From Nitrospira sp. ST-bin5 (GTDB lineage Bacteria; Nitrospirota; Nitrospiria; Nitrospirales; Nitrospiraceae), in assembly GCA_002083555.1 (NCBI GenBank), contig MSXN01000013.1, positions 186,001 through 250,000 on the forward strand: 64,000 nucleotides of DNA, written 5' to 3'. This document shows positions 1 to 8,235 of this stretch, in pieces; positions within the stretch are counted from its first letter, which is position 1; each line of letters begins with the position of its first letter. The position numbers and the translations under genes were made by a program. The notes below the pieces were generated by a model. That model saw only the letters and a program-made list of their open reading frames with translations, was not told where the DNA came from and made no database searches.

Positions 1-597
1 GACCGGCTGCAAGCGATGCTGGAGGATGAGCGTGCGCGGTTGAAAGCCGGAGAAGCGGAGCGGGCCAGGCTCGAGCAGGAACGGGCGGCGAAGGAAGCGG
101 AGATCGCTCGCCTGACCCGCACCCACGAGGATCTGACCAGTTCGCTCAAGGCGGAAATCGAGAAGGGTGATATCAAGATCAAACAGGTGCGTGACCGGTT
201 GACGATCAATATGGTGGATCGGGTGCTCTTCGATTCCGGCCAGGCGCAGGTCAAGCCGGCTGGCCTCAAAGTATTGAAGCAGGTCAGCGACGTGCTGAAA
301 AAAGTGACGGACAAGCAGGTCCGCATCGAGGGGCATACGGACAATGTGCCGATCGGCGTCAAGTTGCGAGAAAAGTTCGCGACGAACTGGGAACTCTCCA
401 CGGCGCGCGCGACCAGCGTCGTGCGCTATTTGATCGAGGAGGGCGGCGTGGACCGCACGATGCTGGCCGCCGGCGGCTATGCCGATACCAGAGCGGTGGA
501 ATCCAACGATACCGATGCCGGCAAGGCCGCCAACCGGCGCATCGAAATCGTGCTCTACCCGAAGGATCTGACGGACTTGGCCGGCACGATCAAGTGA
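1..597 (+). CDS. OmpA/MotB-like peptidoglycan-binding protein, 5' partial
   Basis: The reading frame is open from base 1, so the start lies outside the window. The visible N-terminal part is a charged coiled coil rich in Glu, Arg and Ala. From about base 200 comes an OmpA-like domain: the motifs VLFDSG, EGHTDNVPIG, ELSTARA and the closing ANRRIEIVL are the classic peptidoglycan-binding signature. Proteins of this type anchor the outer membrane or a stator complex to the cell wall. The coiled coil before the domain suits a periplasmic tether. Without the N-terminus I cannot tell a lipoprotein from a MotB-like stator. A terminator-like hairpin follows the stop. Confidence 0.9.
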   Translation, partial: DRLQAMLEDERARLKAGEAERARLEQERAAKEAEIARLTRTHEDLTSSLKAEIEKGDIKIKQVRDRLTINMVDRVLFDSGQAQVKPAGLKVLKQVSDVLKKVTDKQVRIEGHTDNVPIGVKLREKFATNWELSTARATSVVRYLIEEGGVDRTMLAAGGYADTRAVESNDTDAGKAANRRIEIVLYPKDLTDLAGTIK

Positions 598-611
598 CGG
601 AGCGGGCCGCA

Positions 612-645
612 GGCCGGTCGGCGAGGCGCCTGCACGCCCCTCCGA
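612..645 (+). terminator. Hairpin after the OmpA-like gene
   Basis: An imperfect inverted repeat, GGTCGGCGAGGCG against CGCCCCTCCGACC with two mismatches, lies just after the stop codon. No T-run follows, so termination is a guess from position and stem strength. Confidence 0.35.
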
Positions 646-782
646 CCGTGGGCGGACACGCAGCAGAGTGCAAGCAAACCAGTATGAGAACGGCGCTGCG
701 TGTCGTGGTCGTCAGGGCCGCCACGGTGATGATCAGCACGTCGGCTTGTCATCCCGGGCCGGAATCGGTATGATCGGACACG

Positions 783-1064
783 ATGAGTGCCACGCTGTAT
801 TCGAACTATTCACGGGGCTGGCTGTGGATCGTGTTCTGCCTGTGCCTCTGTGTCATGGCCCAGATGCTCGGCGTGCCGACGACGCTCCTCAATCCTGCCG
901 ACTCCTCTGATCTTCTCGGATCGACGGTGTTGGAAGGCTTTTCCGTTATTCCGCCGACACCTGAACTGTTTTTGCCAACGATATCTGTTGCAATATCGGG
1001 TTTCCTGCCGCCTGTGCTTGCGTTTGTGATTGCCGCCACGTTGTTTCATCCTCCCGTACACTAG
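783..1064 (+). CDS. Small hypothetical membrane protein
   Basis: A 93-residue frame with a hydrophobic segment near residues 12-30 (WLWIVFCLCLCVMAQML) and a second one near residues 66-88. I recognise no family domain. The central stretch LLNPADSSDLL..VLEGFSVIPPTP looks like a short exported loop. There is no strong ribosome binding site before the ATG, and two other frames are open over part of the same stretch, so the call rests on membrane-protein-like composition. It could be a small inner-membrane protein of unknown role. Confidence 0.5.
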   Translation: MSATLYSNYSRGWLWIVFCLCLCVMAQMLGVPTTLLNPADSSDLLGSTVLEGFSVIPPTPELFLPTISVAISGFLPPVLAFVIAATLFHPPVH

Positions 1065-1292
1065 TCCTGCGTTAGCGCCCACGTTCTATCGAGTTCCGTC
1101 GGCTGAAGCGGGCTCAGGTTTTATTTCCCTTCGCTTGTACGAAGTGTTTTGGTTTCGCTGGATAGGCCGGGGTATTCCCGGATGAATCGAGCCGATTGTT
1201 CCGTCCGGGCGGATGCACCGGATGCGGGTGCCGGTTCACATTTGTCATGAGGGATCATCACGCCGGGGTCTTCAGGAAAGGGAAATTAAACG

Positions 1293-1706
1293 ATGCGGAT
1301 GTTGCGGGCCCTCTGTGCTGGATTGTTCCTGATGCAGGCTGGTTGCGGGCATGGGGTCGCGGGATCTGATGCGCCGCCGGTTCGAGAAATTCGCATTGCC
1401 GATGCCGTAAAGCCCGATCCGATGTTTGCGAATCTGGGGGAGGAGATCCGGTGGACGAATGCCCGGTCGGCTCCAGTCAGAATCGGATTTCTGACCATGA
1501 GACTGCTCGATGAGTTGAGCTGTGAGCAGGGCGTCAAGACACTTTTCGGAGAAGTGAATGATTTGATCACGATTCCTCCCGGAGGGTCTATCAGCCTGTG
1601 TTTCGGGCGCGCAGGGGAGTTGAAGTACAACGTCTGGTTTGAGCCGCAAAATCCCAGGGGGCTGATCAGTCCTACGGCGACTGTCCGGATTGAGGCGCGC
1701 GGTTAA
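1293..1706 (+). CDS. Putative lipoprotein with cupredoxin-like fold
   Basis: A 137-residue protein with a lipoprotein signal: a short Arg-containing N-terminus, a hydrophobic core and a lipobox (MQAGC) with Cys at about residue 18. The mature part is beta-rich and includes an NLGEEIRWTN stretch like that of small cupredoxin-like proteins, but the type 1 copper ligand set (His, Cys, His, Met) is not evident. A GGAAAGG ribosome binding site precedes the ATG. It probably sits in the outer or inner membrane facing the periplasm. It is convergent with the GH15 gene. Function is unknown. Confidence 0.75.
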   Translation: MRMLRALCAGLFLMQAGCGHGVAGSDAPPVREIRIADAVKPDPMFANLGEEIRWTNARSAPVRIGFLTMRLLDELSCEQGVKTLFGEVNDLITIPPGGSISLCFGRAGELKYNVWFEPQNPRGLISPTATVRIEARG

Positions 1707-1753
1707 GCAGTCCGGGTGGCTGCTATCCGACTGGCAAGCCCCGTTAGTTGCCG

Positions 1754-3540
1754 TTAGAGCACGTCGCTCCAGGGAGGACTGACGGCGAACGCGGCGTTGA
1801 TCAGGCCGACATGCGAGTAGGCTTGCGGGAAATTTCCGCACTGGGTTTTTGTGGAGGGAATGAAATGCTCAGAGAGCAGGCCGACATGGTTTGCCGCTCC
1901 CAGGACGCGCTGCAGGATGGTTCGTGCCTCTTCCATGCACCCCAGACGGGCGAGCGCTTGGGCGATCCAGAACGAGCAGATGACGAAGGCGCCTTCCGGT
2001 TTCCCGAAGTCGTCGTTCCGCACGTACCGGTAGAAGAACCCGGTGTCTTCGCCGCCGTGCCGGAGCGAGAGTTCGCGGGTGATGTGCAATACCGTCGACT
2101 CGCACAGGGGGCGGTTCGGATAACCGAGGATGGGCAGCTGGGCCAGTGCGGCGTCGAAACTGGGATCGGTGGGACCGTTCCGAACGGCTCCCTCGCGGAC
2201 GGCGCGGAGCAAGGCGTCTTCCGCCTGGATGCGTCCCGCCGTGAGGCCGGTCGAGACGGAGGGGAGATGCCCGGCTTGTTTGATGCGCTCCAATCGCTCG
2301 AGCCCTGCCCAGCACAGGAGATTCGTGAAGGAATGCTCCTGCCAGCCGTTGCGGATCTCCCAGAGACCGGCATCCGGCTGGCCGATGCTGCGCACGCACA
2401 GTTTCGCCAGATGCGCCAGCAGGGCATCGAGATCTCTCGTGCGCAAATCGACATACCGTTCGTCGAAGAAGATCGGCGTAAAGGTCAGAATCATTTCGGC
2501 GTAAGCATCGTTCTGCACATGCTCCGCGGCCTGATTGTAGCTGCGCACGGGGCGGCTGCCCTGGTAGCCGGACCAGTTCGCATGCTCCGTCTCGGGCAGC
2601 GGAAGCCCCTGGCTGAGCGTGTAGACCGGCCGTAGCCGGTCGCTGGAGTGTTCGTGGGTATGCGCGATGTTCAACAGAAATTTCAGGAAGGCTTCCATCT
2701 CTTCGAAGTGGCCCAGGTTATGAAACGCCGTGAGGGCAAAATAGGCATCGCGCAGCCAGCAAAACCGGTAATCCCAGTTGCGCTGTCCCCCAGGCTGCTC
2801 CGGAAGGCTTGTCGTGAGGGCCGCCAGAATGGCGCCGGTATCTTCGAAACAGTGCAGTTTAAGCGCCAGGGCCGAGCGGATGACTTCTTGCTGATGCAGG
2901 AGCGGCACCGAACAGTTCTTCACCCAGATGCGCCAATAGCGGGCGGTCTGCTCCAGAAAGTCGTGTGTCACTTTGATGAGATCGTCTTCGATGCCGAGTC
3001 CCCAGGTCATGGCGAAATAGAATTTTTGGGTCAGCGCCATCGGGATCTCTTCGCAGAGATAGGTCAGCGGCATGTTGGTCAGCAGGCGGAGCAGTTCGCC
3101 GCGGATTTCATACCGCACATGGTTGCTGCCCCGCACAGGCTGCACCGGAGTCTTCTCCCATCCGGAGACCGGACGGCAGCTGATGCGGATAGCCGGGGTG
3201 CCCTGCAGCGGTTCGACCAGTCTGAACAGCGCGGCCGGCCGATAGATGCGACCGTATTGCTCGAAACCGCGGACAGAAAGTCGGTGATCTGGAAGGCGTC
3301 GCCATTCGTCAATGTGACGGTCGTCAGGAGGATATTCGTATTCGGCAGATAGCGCTGTTCATTCGTGAGAGCGGAGGGCGCGAGGGTGCTGGCGATCGAG
3401 AAATGCCCGCCGTCCGGATCCAGCAACCGGCCGAAGACCGGGGGACTGTCGGGCCGGGGTGCGCACATCCATTCCACGCTGCCGTTCAAACCGATCAGCG
3501 CCGACGTTTGGCAGTTGCCGACAAGGCCGTAGGGATACAT
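1754..3540 (-). pseudogene. GH15 glycosidase (glucoamylase/trehalase type), frame-disrupted
   Basis: The gene starts at 3540 with MYPYGLVGNCQTSALI, the usual GH15 N-terminus, and its C-terminal part ends at 1754. Family motifs are NWDYRFCWLRDA, a DAGLWEIRNG motif carrying the likely catalytic acid, and EGAFVICSFW with the likely base. The full product would be about 595 residues, normal for the family. The frame breaks twice: the family text ITDF-CPRF-EQYGRIYRPA is encoded in three successive frames because TTC reads TTTC at minus-strand runs 3277-3279 and 3264-3266. Removing one T from each restores one frame. The gene is divergent from otsA, suggesting glucan or trehalose turnover. Sequencing error or true inactivation are both possible. 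Confidence 0.85.
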
Positions 3541-3588
3541 GCCCCCACCATAGGCGATTTCGGGTTCGATGTAAACGAGAGGTGAATT

Positions 3589-5838
3589 ATGCGGTTGTCG
3601 CTGCGATTTCTGTTGCCGCTGGTCCTCGTGCTGGCCGGTCTGGCCTATGCCGTCATTCCCCTTGTCGATACATTGACGCTGAAATGGTTCGTCCGGGATC
3701 TTGAAATCCGGTCGGAGCTTATCGGCCGCATGGTCGAAAGTCCCCTGGTCGATCTCTTGGCTTTGGAGTCCAAGCCGAAGCTGCTGATTTATTTCAATCG
3801 GATCATTCAGGACGAGCGGCTGTTTGCCGTGGGTTTTTGCGACCGCGACGGGAAGCTGATGTACAAGACTTTGACCTACCCTGACTCGATTTCCTGCGAT
3901 AGTTCAGGCACGCTCAAGGCGGGACAGACCGCGCTCTTGCGCCTCACCCAGGGAGCCGTCCATGTCGCAGCCGTCGGGATCGAAGGCAACGGCCGGGTCT
4001 GGGGGCGCCTGATGCTGGTCCACGACATGAGCTGGATCGAGCGGCGGAGCAGCGATACGAAGTGGTATCTCTTTTACCTGTTCGCCGTCATCGGCGGAGT
4101 GATCTCGCTAGTGACGGTCCTCGTCGCGCATCTGAGTTGGCGAGGATGGGTCGCAGGCGTGCGGTCGATGCTACGGGGGGAGGGCCTGGTCGCGTTGATC
4201 GGAGACCCGAAACCCGGCGCCGACTTGCATCCGGTCGCCCAGGATCTGCGCGCCCTCATCCAAGACCTCGAAGCGGATAAGCGCATGCGGGACGAAAGCC
4301 AGATGAGCTGGACGCCGGCCACGCTGAAGACCATTCTCCACGACCATCTCGCCGGTGACGAAGTGCTGATCGTCTCCAACCGGGAACCGTACATCCATAA
4401 TTGGCACGACCAGCAGATCGAGGTGCAGGTGCCGGCCAGCGGGGTCGTCACCGCTCTGGAGCCTGTGATGCGCGCCTGCTCCGGGGTCTGGATCGCGCAC
4501 GGCAGCGGCACGGCCGATCGGGAAGTCGTCGATGCGCGGGGCCATGTGCGTGTGCCGCCGGACCATCCTGAGTATGAGATCAGGCGGGTCTGGATGTCGC
4601 CCGAAGAAGAAAGCGGGTACTACTACGGGTTTGCCAATGAAGGCCTCTGGCCGCTCTGCCACCTGGCGCATGTCCGTCCCGTGTTTCGTTCCTCGGACTG
4701 GCAGTATTACAAAGACATGAACGAGCGGTTCGCCCTGGCCATCATCGAGGAGGCCAAGACCGACAATCCGGTCGTGCTCGTCCAGGATTATCACCTCGCA
4801 CTCGTGCCGAAGCTGGTGCGCGACCATCTGCCGAACGCCACGATCATTACGTTCTGGCACATCCCCTGGCCCAATCCGGAGCGCTACGGCATCTGTCCCT
4901 GGTACAAGGAAATTCTTGAAGGCCTCCTCGGGAGCAGCATTCTGGGATTTCACACACGCTTCCACGGCAGCAACTTCATCGAAACCGTGGACCGGTCGCT
5001 CGAAACGAGAATCGACTGGGACAGCTCCACGATTTCCTATCAGGGGAAACTCACCGCCGTGAATCATTATCCCATTTCGATCGCCTGGCCCGAACAGCAA
5101 CGGTCGCTGTGGCCGCCGGTCTCCGAGTGCAAGACGCGCATTCGCACATTGAATACACTGTCCCACACGCATCGCGTCGGCGTCGGCGTCGAGCGGCTCG
5201 ATTACACGAAAGGCATCCTCGAGCGATTCCTGGCCATCGAGCGGTTGCTTGAATTGCAGCCGGAGTGGATCGGCCGGTTTTCGTTTGTCCAAATCGCCGC
5301 CCCCAGCCGATCGAAAATCGAGGAGTACCAGCAGCTCAGCCGAAATGTGCTGGTGTCGGCCGAACGTATCAACGCGCGATTTGGCCGCGAAGGGTACCGG
5401 CCCATCCATGTGCGGATCGAGCATCATGAACCGCAGGAGGTCAGCACATATTACAGAGGCGCCGACTTCTGCATCGTCAGCAGCCTTCATGACGGCATGA
5501 ATCTCGTCGCGAAGGAATTTGTCGCGGCGCGAGACGACGAGCAGGGCGTGTTGATTCTCAGCCAATTCACCGGGGCCGCGACGGAACTGCCCGAAGCCCT
5601 GCTCATCAACCCGTACAATATCGACCAATGTGCGGCGGCCATGCATCTGGCGCTGACCATGCCTCCGGTCGAACAGCGGGCGCGGATGCGCAGCATGCGC
5701 GGGATCGTGCAGGAGTTTAATGTGTATCGCTGGGCCGGCCGCATGCTGATGGATGCGGCCCGCATGCGGCAACGGGCGCGTATCGTGCGTCAGACAGGAG
5801 TCCGGGATGTGCGGACGATCACGGGAGGACAGGCATGA
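3589..5838 (+). CDS. otsA: Trehalose-6-phosphate synthase (GT20) fused to an N-terminal membrane sensor
   Basis: This 749-residue protein would make trehalose-6-phosphate from a nucleotide-sugar donor and glucose-6-phosphate. It is much longer than ordinary OtsA (about 450-500). Residues 1-250 look like a sensor: a membrane helix at about 5-27, a periplasmic-like domain at 28-165, a second helix near 168-190 and a HAMP-like linker. The GT20 domain follows, with SNREPY, DYHLALVP (about 398), FWHIPWPNPE, RLDYTKGI (about 535) and HDGMNLVAKEFVAAR (about 634). GAGAGGTG precedes the ATG. The gene overlaps otsB by 4 bases, so the two are probably translated together. Direct signal sensing by the fused domain is inference. 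Confidence 0.9.
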   Translation: MRLSLRFLLPLVLVLAGLAYAVIPLVDTLTLKWFVRDLEIRSELIGRMVESPLVDLLALESKPKLLIYFNRIIQDERLFAVGFCDRDGKLMYKTLTYPDSISCDSSGTLKAGQTALLRLTQGAVHVAAVGIEGNGRVWGRLMLVHDMSWIERRSSDTKWYLFYLFAVIGGVISLVTVLVAHLSWRGWVAGVRSMLRGEGLVALIGDPKPGADLHPVAQDLRALIQDLEADKRMRDESQMSWTPATLKTILHDHLAGDEVLIVSNREPYIHNWHDQQIEVQVPASGVVTALEPVMRACSGVWIAHGSGTADREVVDARGHVRVPPDHPEYEIRRVWMSPEEESGYYYGFANEGLWPLCHLAHVRPVFRSSDWQYYKDMNERFALAIIEEAKTDNPVVLVQDYHLALVPKLVRDHLPNATIITFWHIPWPNPERYGICPWYKEILEGLLGSSILGFHTRFHGSNFIETVDRSLETRIDWDSSTISYQGKLTAVNHYPISIAWPEQQRSLWPPVSECKTRIRTLNTLSHTHRVGVGVERLDYTKGILERFLAIERLLELQPEWIGRFSFVQIAAPSRSKIEEYQQLSRNVLVSAERINARFGREGYRPIHVRIEHHEPQEVSTYYRGADFCIVSSLHDGMNLVAKEFVAARDDEQGVLILSQFTGAATELPEALLINPYNIDQCAAAMHLALTMPPVEQRARMRSMRGIVQEFNVYRWAGRMLMDAARMRQRARIVRQTGVRDVRTITGGQA

Positions 5839-6665
5839 TGTATTTGCTCTCGCCGGAGGGACGGGAAGCGATGAGAGCTGTTGCCGGTAGGCCGATGCTC
5901 TACGCCTTCGATTTTGACGGGACGCTGGCCAAGATTTCTCCGGATCGCGAGTCGGTCAAATTGTCCCGTTCGATCCATGAATGGCTGGCGGAATTGGCCA
6001 AGCGCGCTCCCTGCGCCGTGATCTCGGGGCGGGGGCTCAGGGATTTGGCCCCGAGAGTGAACGGGGCCGTTCCATACCTGATCGGCAACCATGGGCTGGA
6101 AAGTCCCTTGACGCCATCGGTGACGCTCCTGTGGGCCGATGGGATCTGTGCGGGGTGGAGAGCGGCGATGAAGGGGGAACTGGCGATGCAGTTGGCCGAT
6201 CTCGGGATCGAGGTGGAAGACAAGCGGTATTCACTGACGCTGCATTATCGGAAGCGGGAAGAGGAGGACCGCATCCGTCCGATCCTGCTCACCTTGCTGA
6301 GCCGGCTCAACCCTGCGCCTCGACTGATCATCGGGAAGCAATCGATCAATCTCTTGCCTCCTGGAAAAGGCGGCAAGGGGGCGGCGGCGCTCGAGTTGAT
6401 GCGGCATCTTCGCCAGCCCGCCTTCTTCTTCATCGGCGATGATGAGACGGATGAGGACGTGTTTGCGCTGACGGAAGGGCTGGCCATGGGCGTGCGGGTC
6501 GGACTGCACGCCGGGTCGCGCGCAAAGTTTTATATCAAGCATCAAGGGGAGATCGAAGATGTCCTGCGCTTCTTGATCCATCGGTTGGATCGGACACCGG
6601 AACAGGGCCAGCGCGCCGATCGGCCGGCGATGACTCAATGCAAGGAAGCGGAGCATGACGGCTAA
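5835..6665 (+). CDS. otsB: Trehalose-6-phosphate phosphatase
   Basis: A 276-residue HAD-superfamily phosphatase that would remove the phosphate from trehalose-6-phosphate, the second step after otsA. The nucleophile motif is DFDGT, with Asp26 and Asp28. VISGRGLRDL, IGNHGLE and the closing GDDETDEDVF are typical of OtsB. The start overlaps the otsA stop (ATGA). The 3' end overlaps the next gene by 11 bases, so the lipoprotein downstream is probably in the same operon. Length is normal for the family. Confidence 0.93.
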   Translation: MMYLLSPEGREAMRAVAGRPMLYAFDFDGTLAKISPDRESVKLSRSIHEWLAELAKRAPCAVISGRGLRDLAPRVNGAVPYLIGNHGLESPLTPSVTLLWADGICAGWRAAMKGELAMQLADLGIEVEDKRYSLTLHYRKREEEDRIRPILLTLLSRLNPAPRLIIGKQSINLLPPGKGGKGAAALELMRHLRQPAFFFIGDDETDEDVFALTEGLAMGVRVGLHAGSRAKFYIKHQGEIEDVLRFLIHRLDRTPEQGQRADRPAMTQCKEAEHDG

Positions 6666-7473
6666 GGCCTTGGTCCTGTGCGCCTGCGGCCTCGCCCTTG
6701 CGGGTTGCGGGAATCAGGACAATCCCGCTCAGACCGTTGTAGCCCACCCGGCCGGAGGAAGCGCGCTCCAGGCAGGAACCGGTGGCGGCCGGCCGATCGG
6801 ACAGGAAGAGGTTCCGGTCGCTGGTCGTCGTCGCTATGTGGCCTTCGAGTCCCGTGCCGCGAACCTGACGGCACAGGACACCAACGGGGTGACGGATGTG
6901 TTCGTCTACGACAATGAGACCAAGCAAACCGCGCGTGTCTCCATCAGCAGCAGCGGAGTCCAGGGGAACGGCGGGAGCTTTTCGCCGGCGCTCACGCCGG
7001 ACGGACGGGTTGTCGTCTTCGAATCCTTAGCCACGAATCTGGCGCCCGAGGATACGAATCGCCATCGGGACATCTTTGTCCATGATCGGAAGACAGGCGT
7101 GACTACCCGAGTGTCGGTGGACAGCCGTGGCAACCAAGCCAACAATTTCAGTCAAGCTCCGCATCTCAGCGCAGACGGCCGCTACATCGTGTTCGAATCC
7201 CTCGCGTCGAATCTGGTATCGGGCGACACCAACGGCGTGATCGACGTGTTCGTGCATGATCGGCAGGCAGGACGAACCAGCCGGGTGTCTGTCGGCCACG
7301 ATGGGATTCAAGGCGACAGCGCCAGCGTCAATCCCACTATCAGCGAGGACGGCCGCTACGTGACGTTCGAGTCGTTTGCCACCAACCTGCTGGCGGGCAA
7401 GCCGGAGCAAGCGAAGCAGGTATTTGTCTATGATCTGAAGACGGGAGTGCTGCAGCGGGTGGCGGCCGGTTGA
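6655..7473 (+). CDS. Lipoprotein with TolB/PD40-like beta-propeller repeats
   Basis: A 272-residue protein with a lipoprotein signal (LALAGC, Cys at about 18). The rest consists of four repeats of about 55-60 residues. Each has a core such as YVAFESRAANL, a loop such as DTNGVTDVFVYD, and a closing strand such as ARVSIS. This matches the PD40/TolB-like propeller family, which often forms protein-interaction scaffolds in the periplasm. The repeated DTNG..D loop might bind a divalent cation; the fourth copy has lost it. Four blades are few for a closed propeller, so it may dimerise. It overlaps otsB, but a direct part in trehalose metabolism is not shown. Confidence 0.8.
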   Translation: MTAKALVLCACGLALAGCGNQDNPAQTVVAHPAGGSALQAGTGGGRPIGQEEVPVAGRRRYVAFESRAANLTAQDTNGVTDVFVYDNETKQTARVSISSSGVQGNGGSFSPALTPDGRVVVFESLATNLAPEDTNRHRDIFVHDRKTGVTTRVSVDSRGNQANNFSQAPHLSADGRYIVFESLASNLVSGDTNGVIDVFVHDRQAGRTSRVSVGHDGIQGDSASVNPTISEDGRYVTFESFATNLLAGKPEQAKQVFVYDLKTGVLQRVAAG

Positions 7474-7499
7474 CCGCGGGCCACCAAGGGGAGGCATTG

Positions 7500-7607
7500 A
7501 TGACCATCCATGATTGGATCGTGCTGGTTGGTGGAGTAATTTTTCTGATTCTGATCGTGCTGCTGCTCAGGCGCGCGATTCGAGATGTGAAGCGCCCGGG
7601 GAAGTGA
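7500..7607 (+). CDS. 35-residue single-helix membrane protein
   Basis: A short frame starting MTIHDWIVLVGG, followed by a strongly hydrophobic stretch and a basic tail ending VKRPGK. It has a very good ribosome binding site, AGGGGAGG, 5 bases before the ATG. One membrane helix with a positive cytoplasmic tail is predicted. It follows the propeller lipoprotein by 26 bases and is probably the last gene of the otsAB operon. Function is unknown. Confidence 0.7.
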   Translation: MTIHDWIVLVGGVIFLILIVLLLRRAIRDVKRPGK

Positions 7608-7618
7608 AGCTCCCCGCG

Positions 7619-7632
7619 CCCCCGCGCGGGGG
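7619..7632 (+). terminator. GC-rich palindrome after the otsAB operon
   Basis: CCCCCGCGCGGGGG is a perfect palindrome 12 bases after the small membrane protein. An overlapping alternative stem (CGGGGA..TCCCCG) lies just upstream. There is no T-run, so a role in termination or mRNA stability is inferred from position. Confidence 0.35.
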
Positions 7633-7814
7633 ATTCTGGCGAAGGAAAGTAAATTCAAGTTCCGCCGTAATCTTGTCACGCAAGAGGAGTGCTACGGTGC
7701 CGCTGGCTGATTCGCTATTTGTGACTTGTCTTGGTTCCTCGTTCGGTCGGTGTCCGTCGGATCGGCAGGGGGCGAGCCGGAGTCCTATGGAGGAGTTGGT
7801 GCGGAGATACGGTA

Positions 7815-7841
7815 CGGGGCGCGGCGGACCGCCGCGCCCCG
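7815..7841 (-). terminator. Perfect 13-bp hairpin after the charged secreted peptide gene
   Basis: CGGGGCGCGGCGG and its exact complement flank a single central base. It lies 10 bases past the stop of the minus-strand gene at 7852-8070. No T-run follows on the minus strand. The strong GC stem suggests a terminator or a 3'-end stabiliser. Confidence 0.5.
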
Positions 7842-7851
7842 CCGGACCGGC

Positions 7852-8070
7852 CTATTTGCCGCTCTGGTCCTTCTTCTCATCCTTCTTGTCGTCGCTGAAC
7901 ACCACGTGGCCGCCCTTGTCCTTGTGCTCTTCCTTCTTGTCATCGCCGAACACGACCACATTGCCGCCCTGCTTCTCTTCCTTCTTTTCCTCACCAGCGA
8001 AGGACAGGGTGGACATGGCACTGAAGCTGAGGAACGCCGCCAGAGCCATCAAACCGCTGAGCTGTTTCAT
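7852..8070 (-). CDS. Small secreted Lys/Asp/Glu-rich repeat protein
   Basis: The product is 72 residues starting MKQLSGLMALAAF, chosen because GGAGG lies 7 bases before this ATG; an upstream in-frame ATG has no such site. Residues 1-25 are a clean signal peptide ending in SFAG. The mature part is extremely charged and has two copies of a GG-x-VVF-x-DDKK unit (GGNVVVFGDDKKEE and GGHVVFSDDKKDEK). It is probably disordered and periplasmic or outer-surface. I do not recognise a family. Metal or polyanion binding is possible but unproven. Confidence 0.75.
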   Translation of the reverse strand: MKQLSGLMALAAFLSFSAMSTLSFAGEEKKEEKQGGNVVVFGDDKKEEHKDKGGHVVFSDDKKDEKKDQSGK

Positions 8071-8235
8071 AAAGACCTCCATGAATAAGGATGATGTGAA
8101 GATAATGGTCCGGTCATGCCCCGTGCACAACCCGTGTCTATCCTTTATCAAGGGTGCGGCATTCGGCTCAACGGACAAAATCGACGGATGGAGAGCCCTA
8201 TTTGTCCAATGCGTGCAGATCGAAAAGGAGACACA

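Noticed and set aside
1748..2635. 295-residue plus-strand frame over the GH15 gene
   Set aside because: It mirrors the minus-strand glycosidase, which has conserved catalytic motifs.
4171..5772. 533-residue open frame on the minus strand inside otsA
   Set aside because: It lies wholly inside a clear GT20 gene, has no domain-like motif and is rich in His, Arg and Pro as expected from antisense reading of GC-rich codons.
8116..8235. Longer N-terminus for the sigma-like gene
   Set aside because: No ribosome site at 8116, while AGGAG lies right before 8236; the extension also overlaps the promoter area of the divergent gene.
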